Source: Opitutia bacterium (lineage in GTDB: Bacteria; Verrucomicrobiota; Verrucomicrobiia; Opitutales; Coraliomargaritaceae). From it: 34,995 bases of DNA. The notes beneath the pieces were generated by a model. The model worked only from the letters and a program-made list of their open reading frames with translations. It did no database searches and had not been told where the DNA came from. The DNA is taken from contig JABJQI010000119.1 in assembly GCA_018663485.1 (NCBI GenBank), positions 1-34,995 of the forward strand, written 5' to 3'. The first letter of the stretch is position 1. The number at the start of each line of letters is the position of its first letter. Made by a program: the position numbers and the translations under genes. This document shows positions 1-7,300 of the stretch, piece by piece.

Positions 1-513
1 GATCAGGTGCTTGAATCGTTCGCAAGCGTTGCCGATGTCGGTATCCGGGATTTTCTTGATGCAACGCATGGCGTCGAGGATTTGCAGCAGCGGGATCGTC
101 TCTTTCGTAATCGTATTTTTTTGCTTAATGAACGAGATTTTGTAGCGGCCGCGCTGGAAGGCGGGACGTGTTTCATTCTTGCCGATTTGAATCGTATTGC
201 TGACCTGCGTGCAAAGTCCGAGCTCTGGGTAGATGCTCAGTCCACTCAAGTAACCTTCCACCGTTCCGCGCCGTTCAAGCAGGTCCTTGACGGCTTGATC
301 CTGAGGTGGCGGCAACTCTCCAAAAGGGCTTTGCTCTGGCTTGTAGAATTTCCCCCGACTTAACTTCGCGATTTTACCAGCCGCAGCCATGCGGTTTAAG
401 CCTTTAATCAGCGCTTCCTTCTCCACTGCTTCAGTGGAGACCTCCGTATAACTGAATACATAACCACAAGGGATCCGAGCGAGGTAGGACGCTATTTTCT
501 TGCTGACATTCAT
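1..513 (-). CDS. AbiEi-type (DUF6088) antitoxin, 3' end cut by window edge
   Basis: Reading leftward from the ATG at 513 gives 171 codons with no stop before the window edge, so the C-terminus is missing. The N-terminal 65 residues look like a winged helix ending in a KLSRGKFYKPE wing, followed by GELPPPQDQAV and an LGLCTQVSNTIQIG segment. This order (winged helix, kGxYy, LGLxTQv) is the pattern of DUF6088 / type IV AbiEi antitoxins. In that family the antitoxin represses its own operon and opposes an AbiEii nucleotidyltransferase toxin encoded just downstream, which here would lie left of the window. The other nearby ATG (509) hits a stop after five codons, so 513 is the start. A perfect inverted repeat sits just upstream. 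The plus-strand open frame at 7-363 is its shadow. Family assignment is by recognition; the toxin is not visible. Confidence 0.82.
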   Translation of the reverse strand, partial: MNVSKKIASYLARIPCGYVFSYTEVSTEAVEKEALIKGLNRMAAAGKIAKLSRGKFYKPEQSPFGELPPPQDQAVKDLLERRGTVEGYLSGLSIYPELGLCTQVSNTIQIGKNETRPAFQRGRYKISFIKQKNTITKETIPLLQILDAMRCIKKIPDTDIGNACERFKHLI

Positions 514-542
514 TCGCTTCGAATGAACGGGATGATGCCCCT

Positions 543-576
543 AATGTCCAGTATATTAATTAAAATACTGGACATT
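543..576 (-). promoter_or_regulatory. Inverted-repeat operator upstream of the antitoxin gene
   Basis: Arms AATGTCCAGTAT (543-554) and ATACTGGACATT (565-576) are perfect 12-bp inverted repeats around a 10-bp AT-only spacer. On the minus strand, arm 543-554 overlaps a -10-like TATACT (555-550) about 40 bp before the antitoxin ATG. AbiEi antitoxins are known to autorepress by binding inverted repeats in their promoters, so this is the likely operator; that role is inferred from position and symmetry. Confidence 0.65.
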
Positions 577-700
577 TGTAGGTGCGTGTAAGGTGGATCT
601 TAATAGTTCATTTCTCCGTGTAACCATTGTTGTGGCGATTGGGCGAATTGCTTTTTGAACGCAGTGAATCAAGTGCATCGCAACCCCGTAGGCCTAGCCT

Positions 701-2122
701 CTAAACATGCGGCCCGGATTTCGCCCGCTGGAATTCACGCTGCCAGTGCCCGTTCTTCGGCAGCTCTATGCCGTGCTGCTTGCAGCGCTTGCGGATGGCG
801 CTGTCCGAGACATCCAGATCCAGTGCTAGGCGTGAGAGCGGCTTTGCCCATACCAACTTCTTCAGCTTCGCATCGGTGGGCCACTCGATGAGTGTATTCT
901 TCTCTCGTGAAGTGCCTAGGTCGACTTTCACTTCACTGAGCTTGCCGGGTGTTAGACTCCAGAGCTTCTTCACCATTTTCTGATCATCAACTACGTCGCG
1001 GTAATGCTGGTTGATCATTTGAACGCTTGTCCCGTTGTTGAATGCGACTCGACCTTCGTCGCGATCACGCTCCAGTTGGTAGGATATACTCGTATGGCGG
1101 ATGATGTCACTTACCCACCGCTCTGCCTTCGTCGATTTGCGAAGCATGCGCTGTTTGTAAGACCATCCATCAGGCGCTCCCGTGAATGGATACACCTTCA
1201 ACCATTCTCTCAAGACAGGTGCTAAGGGCACGCTACGCTTCAGCTTACGCCTAAGTTTGCCTCCTGTCACTCGGATGTGCCCATCCTTAACACCCTCTGG
1301 TTTCAAATCCTGCAACTCACTCGGGCGTAACCCCGCAAACAGTAATATGGCCACTGACGCCGCGCACGCGCCGTCATGTAAGAGGGTGGCTGCTTTCAAT
1401 AACCTCTTTACCTCATCCAATGAGAGAATCGCGATTGCGCTCGTATCTGTAGGAGGCTTATCCAAGCGGTCACATGGATTCTCTAGGCAGTAATGAAAGC
1501 GCTTCGCCCAGTTGAAAAATGTGCAGATCCCGCGCCTGTATGTTTTGTGCGAGTTCGGGTTATCATAGCCAGAGAGGATTTTCTCGATGTCAGCGACTGA
1601 GAACTGGTGCGTGAGCTTGTTGGGATCGTCGAGGACTAGCAGCCTTGTCGTGTTTTTGTAGTGCTCCTTGGTCTTCACCGCAATGTTCCTGCGGGACGCG
1701 AGAAAGCGCTCACGAGCCACCATAATCGAAAGTTCTTCGGTCTCGGGCTTGTAATGACTGAGCGCAAAAGCAACAGCCCGGTCGAGTGAGATGTCATGCG
1801 TCTCGCGCAGCGCCGCTTCAAGCTTCTGGTAGTGGGTGATGGTAGCCGCTAGACTCGTGCCTTCGGCGGCTTTGACGGCGGTCTCAGCGTCGCTAATCTG
1901 CTCAGGGGAGAGACGAGTTCTTTGTAAGACTGGGACGTTCTCAAGCTCCTCGATCTCTGTTTCTAGTTCTGCCCTATAGTTGATCGCATCAGCATTTACT
2001 TTGAATGATTTCCGTATACGCTCACCAGAGAGTTTATATCATTCAACACGATACAGCTTCTTCCCGTTCTTTCCCTTCACGGCTCTCACATGGAATCGCT
2101 CTAACTTTTTCGGTCTCCCCAT
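701..2122 (-). pseudogene. Tyrosine recombinase/integrase interrupted by one in-frame TGA
   Basis: From the ATG at 2122 the frame reads MGRPKKLERF...KLYRVE, then TGA at 2041-2039, then continues open as YKLSGERIRKSF to the TAG at 703-701. With the stop read through the protein would be 473 residues. YRVEWY is the usual form in this family, so a single TGG to TGA change fits. Downstream are a core-binding domain (RRNIAVKTKEHYK onward), the catalytic Arg in GLRPSEL, an RHTSISY box and the nucleophile Tyr in INQHYRDVV, followed by a C-terminal helix-turn-helix-like tail. A 340-residue product from ATG 1723 would keep the core-binding and catalytic parts but lose the arm-binding N-terminus. The gene ends about 150 bp from a tRNA fragment, as expected for an element integrase. 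Sequencing error is an alternative to a true nonsense mutation. Confidence 0.8.
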
Positions 2123-2222
2123 AACACCTCCATTTTGGGCATTTTTTTGGGCAGACTTCAATATGTAAAGAAGGTCGTGGTCGTAAGTCGTTGGTGTGTC
2201 GGGGTATTCCGATTTTTCAGTT

Positions 2223-2273
<51 letters not shown>

Positions 2274-2284
2274 GACAATATAAT

Positions 2285-2312
2285 AAGCCAGCATTTGTTT
2301 GCTGGCTTTTTA
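2285..2312 (+). terminator. Rho-independent terminator downstream of the tRNA fragment
   Basis: AAGCCAGC (2285-2292) and GCTGGCTT (2301-2308) form an 8-bp stem with an 8-nt loop, followed by TTTATATTT. The T tract is on the plus strand, so it terminates transcription from the tRNA side. It also separates the convergent VWA gene that stops at 2316. Confidence 0.75.
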
Positions 2313-2315
2313 TAT

Positions 2316-3308
2316 TTAGATCCTAGGTTTGAGGATCAGGACCCCGTCGTGGGCTTCGGCGATTTCGCGCATGATGTTGGCGAAGCGGGCGTTGCCTTGT
2401 GGCGCGCCTATTTGGAAGGGGTTGATCAATGTGGGGAAGCCGATGGCGCTGACGGAGACGGGGCGTTTGTCTGTTGTTGGATTGCGTGGATTGAGGCGGT
2501 CGAGCTTGATGAGGAGGCTTTGTGTCGAGCCGCGAAAGTCGTCGCCGATCACGTAGAGACTCATGCTGTCGCTGGGATCGAGGATTTGCTGGAGGTCGCT
2601 GAAGGCTTTACGCACGCCGGGCTCGGGATCGCTGACGCTGAGGAGTGGGTAGTTGAGCACGGCGCGTAAGGCCTGCTTGCGTAGGCCGGGTGTGTCGGGT
2701 AGCCAAAAGCCTCGGCGGTCGCGGAGCATGTAGCTGCCGCTGGTATCGATAAATTGAATACGTTTTACCTCGGGCAGGCTTTCGAGGAGCTCGGTGATTT
2801 GCTCAATCACACCGAAGTGGAGCTGATTGGTCATCTGGTTGCGCATGCTGCCGGATGTATCGATGACGAAGGCGACGTGGGTTGCATCCGCGGGCAGGCC
2901 GATCGGGGGAAGATCCTGGTGTTTGAAGCTTTGTAGGAGACGAGTGGCTTCGGCTACAGCTTGTTGGTTTTTGCTGAGGTTGGCCTGCTTGCTGTCGAAC
3001 TCTTGTTGGAGGTTGGCAAGTGTGGATTCCAATTCTTGGATGATCGATTGTATACGCTGCCGCTCTTGCTCTGTCTGCTTGTTGTTGATGGAAGCTTCGA
3101 GGAGGGCGGCTTTGTTGGTGACGTCTGCTTCGAGTTGGGCGAGTTGGGCTCGCATGGCCAGCAAGGTGGGATCGTCGACTTCGCTTTTGACGCCGGCCTT
3201 GCCTGAGCCGATTGATAAAATAAATAGCAACAGGATCGCCCCGAATCCACAGCAGAGGCAGTCAAGGAAGGAGAGGCTGAATACCTCCATCTGTCGTCGT
3301 TTTATCAT
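2316..3308 (-). CDS. ExbD/TolR-like anchor fused to coiled coil and VWA domain (paralogue 1)
   Basis: 330 residues. A short basic cytoplasmic start (MIKRRQ) leads to SLSFLDCLCCGFGAILLLFI (residues 11-30), a single transmembrane helix whose FLD places Asp16 where ExbD, TolR and MotB carry the proton-coupling Asp. Residues about 45-125 are a charged coiled coil. A von Willebrand A domain follows, with an intact MIDAS start FVIDTSGSM (Asp150) and a VIGDD segment later; no clear MIDAS Thr motif was seen. It is the last gene of a three-gene operon after an ExbB-like protein and a close paralogue. The inferred role is the B-subunit of an ion-driven membrane motor with a metal-binding VWA output domain in the periplasm. 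The start codon sits in the middle of a 40-bp palindrome and has no visible ribosome-binding site; the conserved KRR shared with the paralogue supports this start over the in-frame ATG at 3290. Confidence 0.8.
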   Translation of the reverse strand: MIKRRQMEVFSLSFLDCLCCGFGAILLLFILSIGSGKAGVKSEVDDPTLLAMRAQLAQLEADVTNKAALLEASINNKQTEQERQRIQSIIQELESTLANLQQEFDSKQANLSKNQQAVAEATRLLQSFKHQDLPPIGLPADATHVAFVIDTSGSMRNQMTNQLHFGVIEQITELLESLPEVKRIQFIDTSGSYMLRDRRGFWLPDTPGLRKQALRAVLNYPLLSVSDPEPGVRKAFSDLQQILDPSDSMSLYVIGDDFRGSTQSLLIKLDRLNPRNPTTDKRPVSVSAIGFPTLINPFQIGAPQGNARFANIMREIAEAHDGVLILKPRI

Positions 3309-3327
3309 GATAAAACGACGACAGATG
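3288..3327. repeat. 40-bp perfect palindrome over the start codon of VWA paralogue 1
   Basis: Positions 3288-3307 (CATCTGTCGTCGTTTTATCA) are exactly reverse-complemented by 3308-3327; symmetry breaks at 3287/3328. The minus-strand ATG at 3308-3306 lies in the apex, so the mRNA could fold a long hairpin presenting AUG in its loop and replacing the normal leader. Both strands encode MIKRRQM, so it looks like an inverted duplication of the gene start. A template-switch event or an assembly artefact could both produce this. Confidence 0.9.
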
Positions 3328-3330
3328 AAA

Positions 3331-3459
3331 CGTTGAACGTCGAACGCCGAACGCTGAACGCTGAATATTTAAATGAGGAGAGATGCAGACGCATGGTGAC
3401 TATTGAACCACTTTTCTTATTCGATGTTGGACGTTCGATGTTCATTGTTCGACGTTCGC
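3331..3459. repeat. Imperfect inverted-repeat element, copy 1
   Basis: The left arm (3331-3367) is built of GAACG-type units (TTGAACGTCGAACGCCGAAC...). The right arm (3419-3459) carries the complementary TTCGATGTTGGACGTTCGAT... units. The arms can pair imperfectly over about 35 bp around a 50-nt centre. The element fills the spacer between the two VWA genes. A second member with the same right-arm words (TTCGATGTTGGAC, GGACGTTCGATGTTC) lies at 25818-25933. Confidence 0.75.
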
Positions 3460-4470
3460 TTACAGGGATGGCCAATCGTTGTCAGGGATAAGGGTAATGC
3501 CGTTGGTGCGGCCGCTGAGTTGCCAATAGAGGCCGGCTGCGGAAGGATCGCCTGCGAAGGGGAAGAGGATGGCGTTAAAGGGGTAACTCGGGCGCGTTGC
3601 CATCGCGGCTTTGAAGAGTTGCACGCGGTTGGCTTCAGATAGATTCTGGTGGCTGGGGTTGGGCGCGGAGGGGAGCCCGTCGCTGATTAACAGGAGACTG
3701 CTGGGGCGCTCTTTGAGCTGACCGACGGTGCGCAGGGCGTTGGACAGGTCGGCGCCCCCGGAGGCTTGGAGTTTGTCGAGCCGCTCGAGTGTGGTGAGTA
3801 GAGCGCTGTTATTGTAGGGGTCGATGTAGGGGCTTACGGAGCTGCCGGATACCGCCGATGTGGCTTCATTCATCTGCAAGATCGCAACTTTGGTGCCCTT
3901 TGGTATCGCAGCGATCACGGCTCGCACGGCGGCTTTGGCGCGTAGCCATTTTTTAGCACTGGTCCCGCTCTTGTTGCGGATGATTTCGAGGGCGCTCTTG
4001 GCATCTCTGGCGAGCATGCTGCCAGAGTTTTCGAGTAGGATAATAGCGCGTGGTCCCCGTAGACGAAGGCCAGACAAGTAGCTTTGATCGGCAGAGGGGC
4101 GGTCGAGCCCGGCTATGGCATCGACGGTTTCGGCCTTGGTGTCGAGTGATGCAAGTGCCTCGGCTTGATCTTCGATGGCTTTAGCGAGGCGCTCTTGCTC
4201 GGCGGCAAGCTCGGCAACGCTGGTGGCATTGGCATCGGGTTGCGGATCAAGCGCAGCGATGTCTTTCTCTAGAGATTTTTGCTTCGCTTCGGCTTCTTCA
4301 ATTGCTTCTTGCAGGGTCTCTTCGGCGGCGAGGGATTGTGTGGCTTCTTCTTGCGAGTCGATGATCTGGCTCTTGGCAGTGAGAATAAACAGCAGCAAAA
4401 CGGCACCGAAACCGCAACAGATGCAGTCGATAAATGATAGTGCGGAGCTTTGTGCTTCTCGGCGTTTCAT
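3460..4470 (-). CDS. ExbD/TolR-like anchor fused to coiled coil and VWA-like domain (paralogue 2)
   Basis: 336 residues. It has the same N-terminal plan as its neighbour: basic MKRRE, then LSFIDCICCGFGAVLLLFIL (residues 11-30) with Asp15 in the FID motif, an Ala/Glu-rich coiled coil (about 40-115) and a C-terminal VWA fold (about 140-336). The MIDAS is altered: the usual DxSxS is ENSGS (Glu147), the usual Thr of GGTD is Ala240 in GGADLSNAL, and only the later ISDG (Asp264) is standard. It lies 33 bp after the ExbB-like gene and upstream of paralogue 1, so the three are probably co-transcribed. The inferred role is a second, possibly non-metal-binding, B-subunit that could form heterodimers with paralogue 1, as ExbD/TolR/MotB subunits work in pairs. 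Substrate and partner are unknown. Confidence 0.8.
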   Translation of the reverse strand: MKRREAQSSALSFIDCICCGFGAVLLLFILTAKSQIIDSQEEATQSLAAEETLQEAIEEAEAKQKSLEKDIAALDPQPDANATSVAELAAEQERLAKAIEDQAEALASLDTKAETVDAIAGLDRPSADQSYLSGLRLRGPRAIILLENSGSMLARDAKSALEIIRNKSGTSAKKWLRAKAAVRAVIAAIPKGTKVAILQMNEATSAVSGSSVSPYIDPYNNSALLTTLERLDKLQASGGADLSNALRTVGQLKERPSSLLLISDGLPSAPNPSHQNLSEANRVQLFKAAMATRPSYPFNAILFPFAGDPSAAGLYWQLSGRTNGITLIPDNDWPSL

Positions 4471-4503
4471 TGCTGGAGTACTAGTGGAGCGGTTCTGCGA
4501 ACT

Positions 4504-5430
4504 TTAGTCGAGAGAGGCGCTGTCGCCTGCCGAAGGCTCTTCGGCGGATCTTTCAATCTCGATTTTGGGCGCCTCGTCTTCATTACGATCATAGAGTTTA
4601 TCGATGATCTGTTCGCGGCAGAAGGTCTGGAGGCGGAGGATGAGGCCTTCCTGTCCGCTTTGCAGGAGGTGGATTAGCAGCATCAGTACAATACTGATGA
4701 TGAGAGCGACGAGTGTTGAGTTGAAGGCGACGCCAAGCGCATTGGTGACGCCGGAGATGTCGCCTTGTAGGGCTTCGTCCGCGCGGTGTAGTGCGACGCC
4801 GATGCCGCGGACGGTGCCAATGAAGCCGATGGATGGGATCGCCCAGACTAAATAGCGAAGCATGGACAACTCGCTTTCTTGTTGTTCGGCGGCGACCTCG
4901 AGACGCCCCATGATGGTCTCGGTGGCTTCGGGCACGTTGCCCGTCATATGGTAGCGCTCTAGGCCGCGTGCCATAATATATGGGAGAATCTTATTTTTGA
5001 GATTGGGGGACGCGCTCTTTTCGTCGATTTCTTTGGAGAGCTTCCCTGCACGCTCACGGGCGATGCTGCGTCCGCCGCTGAGTAGATCGACTTCAGGTTC
5101 CGCCTCGATACCTTCGCCCTCAGGATCGAAGCGTCCAAGAATTTTGGCTTCTGCATGCACCAGAATGAATTTATAGGCGAGAATCATGATGCCCCAGAGG
5201 AACAGGGAGATACAAACTTGTTGCTCGTAATCTTTAAGGATCATAAAGATTGCTGAGGATGGGCCGGCACCTTCGACGCCATAGCTTTGCGCAAGAGCGG
5301 CCTTATTGGCGGCCGGTCGGATCAGTCCGCCGTAGAGTACGCCGACGAAGATGAATGAGGCGATCAGGCCGAGGCTGAAAATGAGGCCCTTGACTGAGAA
5401 GAGGCCGCGTTCGGGATTTCGTAAGCTCAT
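4504..5430 (-). CDS. ExbB/TolQ/MotA-type proton channel subunit
   Basis: 308 residues, four predicted membrane helices (about 14-36, 70-90, 192-212, 234-256) with a roughly 100-residue cytoplasmic insert between helices 2 and 3. The C-terminal half has the MotA/ExbB signature: IPSIGFIGTVRGIGVAL followed by TNALGVAFNSTLVALIISI, including the Thr/Ser positions that line the pore in ExbB. Helix 1 starts only after about 14 residues, and the tail is acidic (about residues 280-308). Family members form pentamers around a dimer of single-pass subunits carrying a membrane Asp. The two downstream genes carry such an Asp, so this is inferred to be the A-subunit of a three-gene ion-driven complex. It is divergent from the lipoprotein at 5591 across a 160-bp spacer that should hold both promoters. 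Confidence 0.88.
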   Translation of the reverse strand: MSLRNPERGLFSVKGLIFSLGLIASFIFVGVLYGGLIRPAANKAALAQSYGVEGAGPSSAIFMILKDYEQQVCISLFLWGIMILAYKFILVHAEAKILGRFDPEGEGIEAEPEVDLLSGGRSIARERAGKLSKEIDEKSASPNLKNKILPYIMARGLERYHMTGNVPEATETIMGRLEVAAEQQESELSMLRYLVWAIPSIGFIGTVRGIGVALHRADEALQGDISGVTNALGVAFNSTLVALIISIVLMLLIHLLQSGQEGLILRLQTFCREQIIDKLYDRNEDEAPKIEIERSAEEPSAGDSASLD

Positions 5431-5590
5431 AGATATTGTGTGGTATGTAAAGATCGTGCGCTTTGCCCAGGCAATAGATAAATTGGTGATGTCGGAGGCG
5501 TCTCGACCAGGCCTGTTGCAGTATTTACTAACTGATCCTGCGGTTTATTCTCGATATTGCAATTTCCTTACTAAACAATAACATGCAGTT

Positions 5591-6139
5591 ATGTTTAAAG
5601 CTACACTCACTCCTATTCTCTTATGCGCTGTGTTACTTTTTAGCGGATGTTCATCGACTAACAGTGGCAATACGGGGCGCAATGTCGGTGTTGCGGCTGG
5701 TGCGATTCTGGGCGCTGTGATTGGGGCTCAGCTCGGCGACGGTAGTGGGGCGAATGTCGCTGCGGGTGCGGCGGCGGGTGCTGCACTTGGTGGCTTGGGT
5801 GGTAGCAAGTATGACCAAAACAAGGAGGAACTTGAAGCCGCTGAAGCTCAGCGGCAGTATGAGTATGATCAAGAGGCACAAGCTCAGGTGAATCTGGAAG
5901 AAGAAATCCAGGCCTTAGAGGCGAAACGAGTACGTGATGAGATTGCGCGTAATTCAACCACATCTGATGTCAGCGCGGCAGAGCGTGAGGCAGCGCGTCT
6001 CGAAGCAGAGTTGGCCGTGAAGAAAAAGGCCTATGAGGAATCTCAAGCGCGAGCGAAGCGCATCCAAGAAGCACAGGCGCGCGTTGCCAAAGCTCAAGAA
6101 GAGCTTGCTGAGATGGAGCGTCAGGCAAACGGCGGCTAA
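5591..6139 (+). CDS. Glycine-zipper lipoprotein with coiled-coil tail
   Basis: 182 residues. The first 20 form a lipoprotein signal ending in LLFSGC (lipidation at Cys20). Residues about 31-72 are a Gly/Ala zipper (GVAAGAILGAVIGAQLGDGSG...AAGAALGGLGG), the two-helix membrane-associating motif seen in SlyB/Pal-associated lipoproteins. Residues 76-180 are an Ala/Glu/Lys/Arg-rich coiled coil. It should sit at the outer membrane or in the periplasm. It is transcribed away from the ExbB-like operon, so a functional link is possible but rests only on proximity. No specific family beyond glycine-zipper lipoproteins is claimed. Confidence 0.8.
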   Translation: MFKATLTPILLCAVLLFSGCSSTNSGNTGRNVGVAAGAILGAVIGAQLGDGSGANVAAGAAAGAALGGLGGSKYDQNKEELEAAEAQRQYEYDQEAQAQVNLEEEIQALEAKRVRDEIARNSTTSDVSAAEREAARLEAELAVKKKAYEESQARAKRIQEAQARVAKAQEELAEMERQANGG

Positions 6140-6334
6140 CTGTGGCGGAGCTATCTGTTAATCACTGTATGGATTATGTGACGAATTATACTTATTTCCC
6201 GTTTCCAATCTGCCGGCCTGTGTGTGGATTTGAGGAACTTAACCACGTTGTGCTTTAGTGCATTTAATTGTTAGGATCTTTTCGTATACAAATTACTGTG
6301 GTTATTCTTGGCCTTTTTCTAAATACAATCCAAA

Positions 6335-7300
6335 ATGAAATCATCGAAATATATTGATGTACTAGGCGAACAAGTCCCTAAGCGAACTGTGTTTTTTTTA
6401 GTTGGGGCAGTAACGATTGTCGTTGGGGGTGTCGTCGCACTGCTGTATTATTTGTTGCTGGCTGGCAGTGCGCCTGTCGCTGCAACAACTACAACAACTA
6501 CAACAGCTGTTGCACCGACTACATTGGTGGTAGCGGAACCAAAAGTCAATTATGGCGTTGATCAGCCGAATCGCAAGATGCCGTCGCGGCTTTCATTAGT
6601 GACTCTATTGGAGAAACATTTAGAAGTAACACAGCTTAGTGAGGTAGATTCTTTGATTGTACATGGGGCGGCTTCGGCACTTACCGTGACCTGCGAATTA
6701 ATTATAATGTCGCGTCGCCCTAATCTGTATGCACTTAAAACAGAGGGTATTGGCTTCAAGTATACCTCAAAGTTTGGTTATGATGGAAAGATAGGATGGT
6801 CTAGGCAGGATTTGCTGGATTTAAATAAAGGCGGAGTCGAATTCTTCATGCGGGTGGCATTGTTTGAGAGTTCGCTCACACAGCTAGCATGGAGCTATCA
6901 ATCCCTTGGGGCAGCTGAATCTGAGCTCAAGCCGGTGTTGGAGCGTTTGCCTGATGAGCAATGGCAAGGGCGCGATTGTGCAGTGATCGTGAGTCGTGGG
7001 CTACTGCCGATGCCCATTTATCATTATATAGATCTGCAGAGCTATGAGGAAGTCTACCGCCGGACTCAAGTTCTGCGAGAGACAGATTTGGTGGATCTTG
7101 AAATTTACTTTGCGCCGTCTGAAGCGGGGGTATCTCCGCGTCTGCCGATGGGCTATGAACTCTATTTTGATGGCACGTTACATGACAGTGTAACATTCAC
7201 TAAATTTAGGCCAAATCGTGAGTTATTTGAGTCGCAATTCGATGTCCCTTCAGACGCGACAGTGGTGGACTTGTCGCGTGGTGCGCCGCTCACAGATTAA
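6335..7300 (+). CDS. Membrane-anchored LolA-fold-like protein of unknown function
   Basis: 321 residues. One N-terminal membrane helix (about 17-41) is followed by a Thr-rich linker with a run of seven or more Thr from an ACAACT-type repeat (6484-6512). The rest looks like the LolA/LppX-type open beta barrel: YDGKIGWSRQ, a YHYIDLQSYEEVYRRTQ strand pair, and a C-terminal block GYELYFDG...FTKFRPNRELFESQFDVPSDA resembling the closing strands of lipoprotein-sorting-like domains. The fold call is by motif style only. It probably faces the periplasm. It converges on ccsA with a 4-bp overlap of the stop regions. No ligand can be named. Confidence 0.6.
   Translation: MKSSKYIDVLGEQVPKRTVFFLVGAVTIVVGGVVALLYYLLLAGSAPVAATTTTTTTAVAPTTLVVAEPKVNYGVDQPNRKMPSRLSLVTLLEKHLEVTQLSEVDSLIVHGAASALTVTCELIIMSRRPNLYALKTEGIGFKYTSKFGYDGKIGWSRQDLLDLNKGGVEFFMRVALFESSLTQLAWSYQSLGAAESELKPVLERLPDEQWQGRDCAVIVSRGLLPMPIYHYIDLQSYEEVYRRTQVLRETDLVDLEIYFAPSEAGVSPRLPMGYELYFDGTLHDSVTFTKFRPNRELFESQFDVPSDATVVDLSRGAPLTD

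Noticed and set aside
7..363. Plus-strand open frame of 118 codons at the left edge
   Set aside because: It is antisense to the minus-strand frame 1-513, which matches the DUF6088 antitoxin pattern and uses a start with its own operator.
2316..5430. Zorya-type anti-phage system
   Set aside because: It has a MotA/ExbB-like subunit, but the partner proteins carry VWA rather than OmpA-type domains, and no ZorC/ZorD/ZorE-like gene (helicase or nuclease) is present.
6484..6512. ACAACT-type tandem repeat as a phase-variable tract
   Set aside because: The units keep the reading frame (Thr codons) and the run is short, so on/off switching is unlikely; it encodes a Thr-rich linker.
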